Shown here: positions 26,720 through 35,018 of the stretch, one piece after another
Numbering within the stretch: the stretch's first letter is position 1
Layout of the letters: each line of letters opens with the position of its first letter
From: Paenibacillus marchantiae
Lineage (GTDB): Bacteria > Bacillota > Bacilli > Paenibacillales > Paenibacillaceae
Direction: 5' to 3'
NCBI RefSeq assembly: GCF_028771845.1
Contig: NZ_CP118270.1
Span: forward strand, 1,364,001 to 1,428,000
Length of the DNA stretch: 64,000 nt
Position numbers and translations under genes: made by a program
The notes under the pieces: model-generated
What the model was told of the DNA's origin: nothing
The model's input: only the letters and a program-made list of their open reading frames with translations
Database searches by the model: none

Positions 26720-27522
26720 GGGAAAGAAAACATCTGGCATGGATGGCAACGCTCATTTTATTTGTGATTACTCTCGTGTCTCCATTGATTCCAATGTCAG
26801 TTGTATCGGCAGCAGACAGCAAGAACCTGATTTACGATGAAGCTAATCTGCTGAACGAGCAGGAGAAAAGTGAACTGAACGCATTGGCGAATGAGTATGG
26901 GGCGGAGAGGCAGACGGATTTTGTTATTTACACCTCAAATAATGAGGAGCAAAAGAGTGAAATACTGCTGACTGAGGATTTCTATGATGATCAGGGGCTT
27001 GGTTACGATAAGGCTCATGGCAATGCAGTTATTTTGACAATTGATATGTATAACCGGAAGATGTATCTTGCTGGTTTTTATAAAGGGAAAGAGTATATCG
27101 ACAACGGCAGAGCAGATAAAATCACAGCTAAGATTGCGCCAGATGTAACGGACGGTAATTATAAACTGGCTTTTGAAAAGTATATCAAGCTGTCCTACGA
27201 ATATATGGGAATTAGACCGGGAGTAAATCCTGATAATATCCTCTTCAATATTTGGTTCCAACTTGCTGCGTCAGTAGCGATTGGAGGTATTGCTGTTGGG
27301 GTAATGGCCTATCGTTCCGGTGGGCGAGTTACAGTCAATCGTGCTACTTATGAGGATTCAAGTACTTCCAGTGTGATCGATCGTCAGGATCGGTATATCC
27401 GTACTACCGTAACCAAACGCAAAATTGAGAAGAACAACAATAACGGTGGCGGAGGAGGAGGCGGGGGCGGAGGTACCAGCCGAGGCGGTCATTCACACAG
27501 TGGTAGCAGCAGATCTTTCTAA
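26716..27522 (+). CDS. ydjH: TPM-domain membrane protein, YdjH homologue
   Basis: 268 residues. GTG 26716 overlaps the ydjG stop, with GGGAGGTGG in front; an earlier in-frame ATG at 26641 lies inside ydjG and is unlikely. A signal peptide or anchor (~8-30) is followed by the TPM domain (LIYDEANLLNEQEKSEL and onward) outside the membrane, a second span near 175-195, and a tail with ten consecutive Gly then His/Ser residues, typical of YgcG-type proteins. It probably assembles with YdjG. Confidence 0.88.
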   Translation: MRERKHLAWMATLILFVITLVSPLIPMSVVSAADSKNLIYDEANLLNEQEKSELNALANEYGAERQTDFVIYTSNNEEQKSEILLTEDFYDDQGLGYDKAHGNAVILTIDMYNRKMYLAGFYKGKEYIDNGRADKITAKIAPDVTDGNYKLAFEKYIKLSYEYMGIRPGVNPDNILFNIWFQLAASVAIGGIAVGVMAYRSGGRVTVNRATYEDSSTSSVIDRQDRYIRTTVTKRKIEKNNNNGGGGGGGGGGTSRGGHSHSGSSRSF

Positions 27523-27561
27523 GATACGAAGTAAGACCAAATAGAAGGGATGGGAACGAGT

Positions 27562-28578
27562 ATGGGATTTTTCAAAAATCAATTTTCGAATGTGGTGGAA
27601 TGGGAAGAGTTCAGAGATGATATGATTTTCTGGAAGTGGAGTAACCGTGAGATCAAGAAGGGAAGTAAATTGATTATCCGTTCGGGGCAGGATGCGATCT
27701 TCCTGAATAACGGCAAGGTGGAAGGGATTTTTGAGGACGAAGGGTCGTTTAATATCGATTCCGAGATCATTCCGTTTCTGTCTACCTTAAAAGGCTTCAA
27801 ATTCGGATTCAACAGCGGCATGCGGGTCGAAGTGCTGTTTGTGAATACGAAGGAGTTTACGGTTCGATGGGGTACGCAAAGTCCGGTATTGATTCCAACT
27901 CCTCAACTTCCAGGTGGAATGCCGGTTCGTGCGAATGGTACGTTTAATTTTAAAGTGAGTGACTATGTTACATTGATCGATAAAATCGCGGGTATCAAGC
28001 AGAGCTATCTGGTCGAGGATGTCAAAATCCGGATTACGTCTGTGCTGGATCAGTTGCTAATGAAATGGATTAGCCGTGAAGGTAAGGACATGTTCAACCT
28101 GCAGGCGAATGCCTCGGATATTGCCAAAGGTATTCAGGAAGATCTGGATATGCAAATGATGGACATCGGGATCGGAATCACAGGCTTCCAGGTGATGAGC
28201 TTCAATTATCCGCAGGAGATCCAGGATATGATTACGAAGACGGCTTCACATGAAATGATCGGCAATTTGCAAAAATATCAGCAGGTCAGCATGACGGATG
28301 GCATCTCATCCGGTAAAGTTAAGGGTGGCGGCGCTGCTTCGGATATGGCGGGCATGATGATGGGCATGAACATGGCAAATGAAATGATGAAGAATATGAA
28401 TCAGAATCAGAACAACCAGAATCAGAATTCGGATCAAAAGCCTGCGGCTAATCAAAACAGCGATGCAGGTGCATCTTCTTCGTCTGGAGACAATAAAAAG
28501 CCGAACTTCTGTCCAAACTGTGGCGCCAAGAATGAAGGTGCAAACTTCTGTCCAAACTGTGGTCAGAAGTTGGGTTAA
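27562..28578 (+). CDS. ydjI: SPFH-domain protein with C-terminal zinc ribbons, YdjI homologue
   Basis: 338 residues from ATG 27562 (MGFFKNQFSNVVEWEEF, the usual YdjI opening); the ATG at 27550 would sit directly on its ribosome binding site. Residues ~1-240 form an SPFH/stomatin-like domain, followed by a Met/Asn/Gln-rich linker (~265-310) and two CPNCG motifs at the C-terminus (FCPNCGAKNEGANFCPNCG). SPFH proteins scaffold membrane microdomains. Last gene of the pspA operon, closed by the terminator at 28598-28640. Confidence 0.9.
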   Translation: MGFFKNQFSNVVEWEEFRDDMIFWKWSNREIKKGSKLIIRSGQDAIFLNNGKVEGIFEDEGSFNIDSEIIPFLSTLKGFKFGFNSGMRVEVLFVNTKEFTVRWGTQSPVLIPTPQLPGGMPVRANGTFNFKVSDYVTLIDKIAGIKQSYLVEDVKIRITSVLDQLLMKWISREGKDMFNLQANASDIAKGIQEDLDMQMMDIGIGITGFQVMSFNYPQEIQDMITKTASHEMIGNLQKYQQVSMTDGISSGKVKGGGAASDMAGMMMGMNMANEMMKNMNQNQNNQNQNSDQKPAANQNSDAGASSSSGDNKKPNFCPNCGAKNEGANFCPNCGQKLG

Positions 28579-28597
28579 CCTATATCTAAATATAAGA

Positions 28598-28640
28598 AGG
28601 GCTTACTCCAAGGTCAAACTTTGGAGTAGGCCCTTTTTTT
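28598..28640 (+). terminator. Terminator of the pspA operon
   Basis: Fifteen-base stem (arm GGGCTTACTCCAAGG, partner CTTTGGAGTAGGCCC) with a short TCAAA loop and T7. Confidence 0.92.
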
Positions 28641-28667
28641 CATTCTATTTTTAATGGTAGAAAACGG

Positions 28668-28708
28668 TTGACAACGGAGCATAAATCATTTATCCTTAAA
28701 TTAAGATA
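28668..28708 (+). promoter_or_regulatory. Promoter with overlapping MhqR-like operator, DUF896 gene
   Basis: TTGACA (28668-28673), 17-bp spacer, TATCCT (28691-28696). The -10 is also the left arm of an 18-bp palindrome TATCCT-TAAATT-AAGATA (28691-28708), so a bound repressor would cover the -10 box. The same 6-6-6 pattern recurs at 29024-29041. A further half site TATCTT lies at 28745-28750. Confidence 0.55.
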
Positions 28709-28777
28709 TTTAATTTGAATATAAATTACATCGAGAAAAGCAAATATCTTAATTCCGATTTACAAGGAGAGATCAAG

Positions 28778-29008
28778 ATGATGATTCCAACATTGACCAG
28801 AATAAATGAACTTTCAAGAAAAGCCAACGCGGCAGGATTGACGGAGATGGAGAAAGCAGAACAAATTCGTCTGCGCCAGGAATATCTGCAAACCTTTCGC
28901 GGTTCGATCAACGATATTCTGCTGAATGTAACCATCTATGATCCGAACGGCGATGACGTCACTCCGGATAAACTGAAACAGGAACAGGCCCAACAAAATA
29001 ATAACTGA
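28778..29008 (+). CDS. DUF896 small protein (YnzC family)
   Basis: 76 residues. ATG 28778 (or 28781) is placed by AAGGAGAG 6 bp upstream; the open frame extends further up without support. The sequence (TRINELSRKANAAGLTEMEK, IRLRQEYLQTFRGSI, DDVTPDKLKQE) is the conserved DUF896 helical-hairpin protein found across Firmicutes. The molecular role is not well defined. The overlapping operator suggests inducible expression together with the dioxygenase downstream. Confidence 0.88.
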   Translation: MMIPTLTRINELSRKANAAGLTEMEKAEQIRLRQEYLQTFRGSINDILLNVTIYDPNGDDVTPDKLKQEQAQQNNN

Positions 29009-29023
29009 ATCAGCTCGGCTTAA

Positions 29024-29041
29024 TATCTTAATTTAAAGATA
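29024..29041 (+). promoter_or_regulatory. MhqR-like 18-bp operator upstream of dioxygenase
   Basis: TATCTT-AATTTA-AAGATA, with perfect 6-bp arms. It resembles the palindrome bound by the MarR-type repressor MhqR in front of ring-cleaving dioxygenase genes in Bacillus subtilis. No mhqR gene is in the window. Confidence 0.55.
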
Positions 29042-29133
29042 ATATACGACCATAAATATAAAAAAAGCACCTATTAGACGATCTACAAATAACCCTTCCC
29101 ATACAAAATGATCTATAAACCTAGGAGGAAATG

Positions 29134-30099
29134 ATGATGACCATTCAAACTGCAGGTATTCACCATATTACAGCTTTTGCGGGAGATCCGCAGGCTAATG
29201 TCGACTTTTATGCTGGTGTCTTGGGACTTCGGCTTGTGAAAAAAACAATCAACTTCGATGCACCTGATGTGTACCATCTGTATTTTGGGGATGAGAACGG
29301 AAGTCCAGGGACCATTATCACATTCTTCCCATCAGCCGGATCACCGCGAGGCAAAATTGGTGGCGGTCAGGTTGGCATCACCTCATATGTGATTCCGCCT
29401 GGGACTATTGGCTTCTGGCAGGATCGGCTGGAGCAGTATAACATTGAGGTAACCAAAACAAGTCGTTTTAAGGAAGAGCTGCTGCAATTCGAAGACAGTG
29501 AGGGCTTGCGTCTTGAACTGGTTGAACGTGAAGAGGGGCCAGCCAGTACCTGGGTGCATGAAAGCATTCCAGCGGACAAAGCCATCAAAGGATTTGGAGG
29601 TGCCGTGCTATTCAGCGTCAATCCGCAGAGAACGATGGATGCGCTGGACAAAATACTCGGATTCACCAAAGTAGACGAAGATGAGGAGTATGTACGATTC
29701 CGGTCCGTCGGAGATATCGGTAATGTCGTGGATGTTCCTGTCACCCGGATGGCTTTGGGGGCAGGCGGAGCAGGGACGGTCCACCATATTGCGTGGCGTG
29801 CCAAAGATTTTGCAGAGCACGAGCAGTGGAGAGAAGCTGTACAACAGTACGGCTATCAACCAACCCCAGTTCGGGATCGTCAATATTTTAACGCAATCTA
29901 TTTCAGAGAAGCTGGCGGAATCTTGTTCGAAATTGCTACCGATCCTCCTGGATTTGCGAAAGATGAGCCTGCGGAGTCGCTTGGACAGAAACTCATGCTG
30001 CCTGAGTGGTTTGAGCCATATCGTGCCCAAATTGAAGGCAATTTGCAGCCGATCCAAGTAAGAACGTTAGAGCCTTCGCATTCTATGATGGCACGTTAA
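29134..30099 (+). CDS. Ring-cleaving (VOC) dioxygenase, MhqO-like
   Basis: About 321 residues. Three consecutive ATG codons (29131, 29134, 29137) follow AGGAGG; the second and third have proper spacing. Two VOC modules are present: AGIHHITAFAGDPQANVDFY at the start and GTVHHIAWRA in the second half, with FEIATDPPGFAKDEP near the end supplying the metal-ligand Glu. Such enzymes open hydroquinone- or catechol-type rings and in Bacillus protect against quinone electrophiles. The operator in front fits quinone-inducible control. Confidence 0.88.
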   Translation: MMTIQTAGIHHITAFAGDPQANVDFYAGVLGLRLVKKTINFDAPDVYHLYFGDENGSPGTIITFFPSAGSPRGKIGGGQVGITSYVIPPGTIGFWQDRLEQYNIEVTKTSRFKEELLQFEDSEGLRLELVEREEGPASTWVHESIPADKAIKGFGGAVLFSVNPQRTMDALDKILGFTKVDEDEEYVRFRSVGDIGNVVDVPVTRMALGAGGAGTVHHIAWRAKDFAEHEQWREAVQQYGYQPTPVRDRQYFNAIYFREAGGILFEIATDPPGFAKDEPAESLGQKLMLPEWFEPYRAQIEGNLQPIQVRTLEPSHSMMAR

Positions 30100-30157
30100 A
30101 GAAGGGCCAGAACAAGCAATCTTTTTGATATGAGTTCAACTAAAGGAGCATTGAAGG

Positions 30158-31246
30158 ATGATGGAGAAAAAGGTTACCTGGCTGGAGCTGTTCTATGATT
30201 TGCTTTTTGTAGCAGCGGTCTCCAAAGCGGGACATGTCCTGCTGCATGCCGAACACGGCGTGATTTCCTTTGAATATCTGATGAAATTTGTTTTGATTTT
30301 TATTCCTGTCTGGTGGGCATGGGTCGGTCAGACCCTATTTATTAACCGTTATGGTCAGGACATTTTCATCCATCGAGTCTTTCTTATCCTTCAACTCCTG
30401 TCTGTTCTGGTGATGACGGCGAGTCTCTCGGTTGATTTTGATCAATACTATCTTCCTTTCTTTGCGGGTTATATCGGTTCGAGGGCATTGACTGCCATTC
30501 AATATTTTATGATTCATAATTCCAAAAGCGAACATCAACAAAAAGCCGCTCGTTATCTGGGTGTATGCTTCATCATCGGCATATTGATATCAACAGGTTC
30601 CCTGTTCTTTGATTCATGGCTGCGATATGCGATTTTGTACGTCGGAATTGCCGTGGATATCATTCTCCCGCTCATCGGACGCAAAAATCTGGTGAAGGTG
30701 CCGATACACACGCATCATTTATTGGAACGTTTCGCTCTGTTTACTCTCATCCTGCTCGGTGAGTCGGTCGTCAGTATCATTGCTGTGCTGCAAATGGATC
30801 ACTGGGATGTACGATCTGTTCTGTTCGCGGCGTTTACATCCATATTCGTGATTGCGATGTGGTGGCAGTATTTTGATAATGTTGAGAAAAAGGTCAGCAA
30901 AGAGATCCAGACCGCCGGGCAAGCGATCATATACGGCCATCTGTTCATCTATATATCCATGAGCATGATTGCCGCTTCTATTCAACTGTTATACCTGGAT
31001 GAACTCAATTATGGTTTCATGTTAGCCTTTGTTTTTGGTTCAGTTCTGCTGTATTTTCTGTCCACCTCGCTGGTGTTCCACCGATACAGGCATGCTCATC
31101 TGCGGTTACGTCCGCGTCACTTGGTGTTTATGCTGGGGATAATGGTCGCGTTTATCGTTGTGGATCTGATCTATCGGGTGCCTAATTATGCTATCGTGGG
31201 AGAGAACATGGTGTTCTTCCTTGTCTATGCCAAATTAACGACATAA
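30158..31246 (+). CDS. ltrA: Low temperature requirement protein A (LtrA) family membrane protein
   Basis: 362 residues (ATG 30158 or 30161) after AAAGGAG. The N-terminal KVTWLELFYDLLFVAAVSK is the diagnostic LtrA motif and about ten to eleven membrane spans follow; HHLLERFALFTLILLGESVVS is the internal repeat of that motif. Originally linked to cold growth in Listeria; biochemical function is unknown. It follows the dioxygenase by 58 bp and may be co-transcribed. Confidence 0.9.
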   Translation: MMEKKVTWLELFYDLLFVAAVSKAGHVLLHAEHGVISFEYLMKFVLIFIPVWWAWVGQTLFINRYGQDIFIHRVFLILQLLSVLVMTASLSVDFDQYYLPFFAGYIGSRALTAIQYFMIHNSKSEHQQKAARYLGVCFIIGILISTGSLFFDSWLRYAILYVGIAVDIILPLIGRKNLVKVPIHTHHLLERFALFTLILLGESVVSIIAVLQMDHWDVRSVLFAAFTSIFVIAMWWQYFDNVEKKVSKEIQTAGQAIIYGHLFIYISMSMIAASIQLLYLDELNYGFMLAFVFGSVLLYFLSTSLVFHRYRHAHLRLRPRHLVFMLGIMVAFIVVDLIYRVPNYAIVGENMVFFLVYAKLTT

Positions 31247-31267
31247 TGCATAGGTCGCACAAGAATA

Positions 31268-31301
31268 AAAGTCACGAACGAATGACGTTCGTGGCTTTTT
31301 T
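31268..31301 (+). terminator. Terminator after ltrA
   Basis: GTCACGAACG/CGTTCGTGGC stem with AATGA loop and T6. Confidence 0.88.
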
Positions 31302-31468
31302 AGTTGGATAATCGTAAAATCATGTCCACTGTGAGAAAAAACGTTTAACCTGATTTATTTTCTACTATAGAATCTGTTAATATGAGACTAGATACAAGTG
31401 AATCTACCAGATTAACGAATATATATAGTGATTCGTGGGTATGGAGATGACAATCAGGAGGGAAATCA

Positions 31469-34255
31469 TTGAGCACACATCAAATCGGAGTTCCATTGGA
31501 AGGGTTTGCAGAGTTTAGCCGCACGGTTGCCGCTGAAGGCGCAGTGCTTTTGAAGAATGAAGGACAGGCTCTTCCGATTCGTAAAGACGAAAACGTTTCA
31601 GTGTTTGGACGGATTCAAGTCAACTATTATCGCAGTGGTACAGGCTCAGGCGGCAGCGTTCATGTGGCGTATACAACCAATTTGCTGGATGGTCTGCGTA
31701 GCAAAAAAGGACTTACAGTTAATGAAGAATTGGCAGCTGTCTATGAAAAATGGATTGAAGAAAACCCGTTTGATGACGGTGGAAAAGTATGGGCAGCAGA
31801 GCCTTGGAATCAGAAAGAAATGCCTTTAACGGATGAAGTGGTATCCCAAGCCAGAAGTAAATCCAGCAAAGCAATCGTGGTGATTGGACGAACAGCAGGC
31901 GAAGATCAGGATAATGTGGATGCACCAGGCAGCTACCGGTTGACGGAAGATGAGAAAGCGATGCTGAAGCAGGTCACGAATCATTTTGAACAAACGATCG
32001 TCGTGTTGAATGTATCGAACATCATGGACATGAGCTGGTTGAATGATGAAAGTTACGTTCATCCGATCCAAAGTGTCATTTACTCGTGGCATGGCGGTAT
32101 GGAGGGTGGTAATGCGATCGCCGATGTACTGGCCGGAGACGTTACACCAAGTGGTAAATTGACCGATACGATTGCGTATTCCATTGAAGATTATCCTTCC
32201 ACAAGCAATTACGGGAATGAGTTTAAGAACCTTTATCAAGAAGATATCTACGTAGGCTACCGTTATTTCGAAACGTTTCGACCTGAAAAAGTACAATTTG
32301 AATTTGGATACGGCTTGTCCTATACCACGTTCACAACCAAGGCAGAAGACGCAAAATTGATCTCCCAAGACGGAGAAAATAGCATTAAGGTGAATGTAAC
32401 CGTAACCAATACGGGCACGACCTATGCCGGTAAAGAAGTAGTGCAGATCTATTATGAAGCCCCACAAGGTCAATTAGGGAAACCTGCAAAAGCTCTGGTG
32501 GCATTCGGCAAAACGAATCTGCTTCAGCCGGGTGAGTCTCAGCGCCTGACCGTGAGCTTCCCTGTGGATTCCATGGCTTCCTATGATGATGCTGGCGTAA
32601 CAGGACATGCATCGGCGTATGTACTTGAGCCAGGAACATATCGTTTGTACGTAGGAACCAGTGTCAAAAATGTGGAGCATGTCAGCATTGATGGCCAAGA
32701 TGGCTACGTCGTAGAAACGATTCAACTCGTGGAACAGCTCCAGGAGGCAATGGCACCGACTGAAGGCTTTACGAGAATGAAGCCGGGAGCGCGCAAAGAA
32801 GACGGATCTTACGAGCTGATTTTTGCAGATGTACCGACGCGCCAAGTATCCATGGCTGAACGAATTGAACAATGCTTACCGCAAACGCTGGAGCAAACGG
32901 GCAATCAGGGCTACAAGCTGAGAGATGTGAAGGATGGCAAAGTCAGCCTGGAAGCATTTATTGCCCAACTGAGTGATCAGGATCTGGCAGCCATTGTAAG
33001 AGGCGAAGGTATGAGCAGCCCGCTCGTTACATCGGGTACAGCTTCCGCATTTGGCGGCGTGAGTGACAGTCTGTTCAATTACGGAATCCCTGTTGCATGT
33101 ACTGCAGATGGTCCATCCGGTATTCGTATGGATAGCGGGGAGAAGGCTACACAAGTTTCCATTGGAACTTTGCTGGCCGCAACATGGAATGCAGAACTCG
33201 TCGAAGAGCTGTATGTGATGGAAGGTCAGGAATTGCTGAGAAATCAGGTGGATGCATTGCTCGGGCCTGGATTGAATATTCGCCGGAGTCCGATGAATGG
33301 ACGTAACTTTGAGTATTTCTCAGAAGATCCGTTGATTTCTGGTGTATTTGCTGCTGCTTGCACAAAAGGAATCATGAAGGGTGGCTCTAATGCTACACTG
33401 AAACATTTCGCCTGCAACAATCAGGAGAAACATCGCAGTAAAGTGGATGCTGTTGTATCTGAACGTGCATTGCGTGAGATCTATCTGAAAGGGTTCGAGA
33501 TTGCCGTGAAAGAAGGCGGTGCGAACTCGATCATGACCTCCTACAATCCGATTAATGGACATTGGGCGGCTTCGAACTACGATCTGAACACGACCATTCT
33601 TCGTGGGGAGTGGGGCTTCCAAGGTATCGTGATGACCGACTGGTGGGCTATTATGAACGATGGCGTTGAAGGTGGACCAGCAGATCGGAAAAACACCAAC
33701 TGGATGGTTCGCGCTCAAAACGATCTGTACATGGTTGTACCTAACTATGGCGCAGAAATCAACGGCTGGGATGATAACACGATCGAATCTCTGGAAAATG
33801 GGACGTTGACACGCGGAGAGCTTCAGCGCTCGGCTATGAATATTTGTGAGTTCATCATGAATGCACCTGTCTTCTCCAGAAAACATGAGATTGTAGAGAA
33901 TGTCGCTTCATTCCAAGCGAATGCTTCACTTTCCTCAGAGCAGGCACAAGCGCTGGCTGATAATGCACAGGTCAAACCCGTTGTGGGCGAACCTGTCTAC
34001 ATGAAAGTGGATGAAGCAGGTCAATATCGGATTATTGTACAGATTATGTCTCCTGAGCCGGAACTGGCTCAAAGTGCATGTAATGTGATTCTCAATGATC
34101 AATTGATGACGACCATTCAAACCAATGGTACTGAAGGTAAGTGGATCAGACAGAAACTTGTCAAAGTGGAGCTGGAAGCAGGCTTGTACGAATTGAAGCT
34201 GGACTTCACCAAACCGGGTCTGCAGATCGACTGGATCGAATTCAAACAAGTGTAA
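31469..34255 (+). CDS. Glycoside hydrolase family 3 with permuted domain order
   Basis: 928 residues, TTG start (31469) after CAGGAGGGAAATCA. Domain order is reversed relative to ordinary GH3 enzymes. The alpha/beta sandwich (EGAVLLKNEGQALPI, WHGGMEGGNAIADVLAGD) comes first, then the fibronectin-III-like domain (~300-400). Only then comes the TIM barrel with DGPSGIR, GLNIRRSPMNGRNFEYFSEDP and the nucleophile Asp724 in GIVMTDWW. The last ~90 residues (AGLYELKLDFTKPGLQIDWIEF) look like a CBM6-type jelly roll. No signal peptide. Likely a beta-glucosidase or beta-xylosidase acting on imported oligosaccharides; specificity is open. Confidence 0.9.
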   Translation: MSTHQIGVPLEGFAEFSRTVAAEGAVLLKNEGQALPIRKDENVSVFGRIQVNYYRSGTGSGGSVHVAYTTNLLDGLRSKKGLTVNEELAAVYEKWIEENPFDDGGKVWAAEPWNQKEMPLTDEVVSQARSKSSKAIVVIGRTAGEDQDNVDAPGSYRLTEDEKAMLKQVTNHFEQTIVVLNVSNIMDMSWLNDESYVHPIQSVIYSWHGGMEGGNAIADVLAGDVTPSGKLTDTIAYSIEDYPSTSNYGNEFKNLYQEDIYVGYRYFETFRPEKVQFEFGYGLSYTTFTTKAEDAKLISQDGENSIKVNVTVTNTGTTYAGKEVVQIYYEAPQGQLGKPAKALVAFGKTNLLQPGESQRLTVSFPVDSMASYDDAGVTGHASAYVLEPGTYRLYVGTSVKNVEHVSIDGQDGYVVETIQLVEQLQEAMAPTEGFTRMKPGARKEDGSYELIFADVPTRQVSMAERIEQCLPQTLEQTGNQGYKLRDVKDGKVSLEAFIAQLSDQDLAAIVRGEGMSSPLVTSGTASAFGGVSDSLFNYGIPVACTADGPSGIRMDSGEKATQVSIGTLLAATWNAELVEELYVMEGQELLRNQVDALLGPGLNIRRSPMNGRNFEYFSEDPLISGVFAAACTKGIMKGGSNATLKHFACNNQEKHRSKVDAVVSERALREIYLKGFEIAVKEGGANSIMTSYNPINGHWAASNYDLNTTILRGEWGFQGIVMTDWWAIMNDGVEGGPADRKNTNWMVRAQNDLYMVVPNYGAEINGWDDNTIESLENGTLTRGELQRSAMNICEFIMNAPVFSRKHEIVENVASFQANASLSSEQAQALADNAQVKPVVGEPVYMKVDEAGQYRIIVQIMSPEPELAQSACNVILNDQLMTTIQTNGTEGKWIRQKLVKVELEAGLYELKLDFTKPGLQIDWIEFKQV

Positions 34256-34356
34256 CGCAGGATCGTCTGATCTGTTGTAACTGAACATGACGACTGTTAT
34301 GATTGTGTTATGAGATCCGGAATTTCTGAACAATCTGGTCAGGAGTGTTGCGAAGG

Positions 34357-34545
34357 ATGAGAAGGTATAATTTTTGGAGCCCCATTCTGCTAATTGCGGT
34401 TGCGCTGATTGTCAGAGGCCTGGTTACCAATCTGGGCGTTCTGTTCGGCATGTCGCATGATGCAGCAAGTAATATCGCAATTGTTGCCATGTTGATTGCT
34501 GCACTGATCATGTTTAATCGAATGACAAAGGCAAAGCGAAAATGA
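34357..34545 (+). CDS. Small two-span membrane protein
   Basis: 62 residues from ATG 34357, with AGGAG 11 bp upstream; a GTG at 34345 is possible but overlaps the Shine-Dalgarno. Two hydrophobic helices (PILLIAVALIVRGLVTNLGV and NIAIVAMLIAALIMF) are joined by a short polar turn, ending in a basic tail. I do not recognise a family. It follows the permuted GH3 by about 100 bp and has its own terminator. Confidence 0.6.
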   Translation: MRRYNFWSPILLIAVALIVRGLVTNLGVLFGMSHDAASNIAIVAMLIAALIMFNRMTKAKRK

Positions 34546-34575
34546 ACATATAATATTCGATATCGATCAAGAGAG

Positions 34576-34600
34576 AGGCACCCTTAGGGGTGTCTTTTTT
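34576..34600 (+). terminator. Terminator after small membrane protein
   Basis: GGCACCC/GGGGTGTC stem with TTA loop and T6. Confidence 0.8.
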
Positions 34601-34605
34601 GTGTA

Positions 34606-34634
34606 TTGACGTTTCATTCATAACGTCTTAGACT
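34606..34634 (+). promoter_or_regulatory. Possible promoter upstream of small ORF and GH29
   Basis: TTGACG (34606-34611), 17-bp spacer, TAGACT (34629-34634). The -10 is weak. Confidence 0.35.
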
Positions 34635-34731
34635 GTTTATGAATAAAACAATAACATTTTTATGATAACGAAAATAACAAATGTGATTACTCCAATGGCT
34701 AACCCATCATTTTCCGAAAGGAGACCCATTC

Positions 34732-34902
34732 ATGAAGGTTATGGCGGCATGGTTTGCAGGCAAGCATGAAAAGGCAATGGATGTGGTGAGCAGGATGTGG
34801 GGACAGCAGGAGGGTTCGTGGATCGTTCCGCTGAGATTGGTAGAGTCTTCGTGGCACAGGGATCGAATTGCAATCAGGCAGCTGACTTTCAACGACAGAT
34901 GA
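34732..34902 (+). CDS. Small 56-residue ORF, unknown
   Basis: ATG 34732 follows GAAAGGAG at good spacing. The predicted 56-residue protein is basic and rich in Trp, Met and Arg (MKVMAAWFAGKHEKAMDVV at the start), with no membrane span. I do not recognise it. It ends 116 bp before the GH29 fucosidase on the same strand. The ribosome binding site is the main argument that it is real. Confidence 0.45.
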   Translation: MKVMAAWFAGKHEKAMDVVSRMWGQQEGSWIVPLRLVESSWHRDRIAIRQLTFNDR

Positions 34903-35018
34903 ACATAATTAAGGACCGCTGGAGATGCTGTGCTCTGTCGGTCCTTTATGGCATTTGACGGAAAGCGGACAGAGAACCGGCATGAGAGGAGAGGAATCCA
35001 GTAAATACAACCGATTGG

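Noticed and set aside
27442..27475. GGN repeat in ydjH taken as a DNA repeat
   Set aside because: It encodes the poly-glycine tail normal for TPM/YgcG-type proteins.
31335..31352. cre-like AAACGTTTAACC before the permuted GH3
   Set aside because: It misses too many conserved positions of the consensus (left TG and right C).
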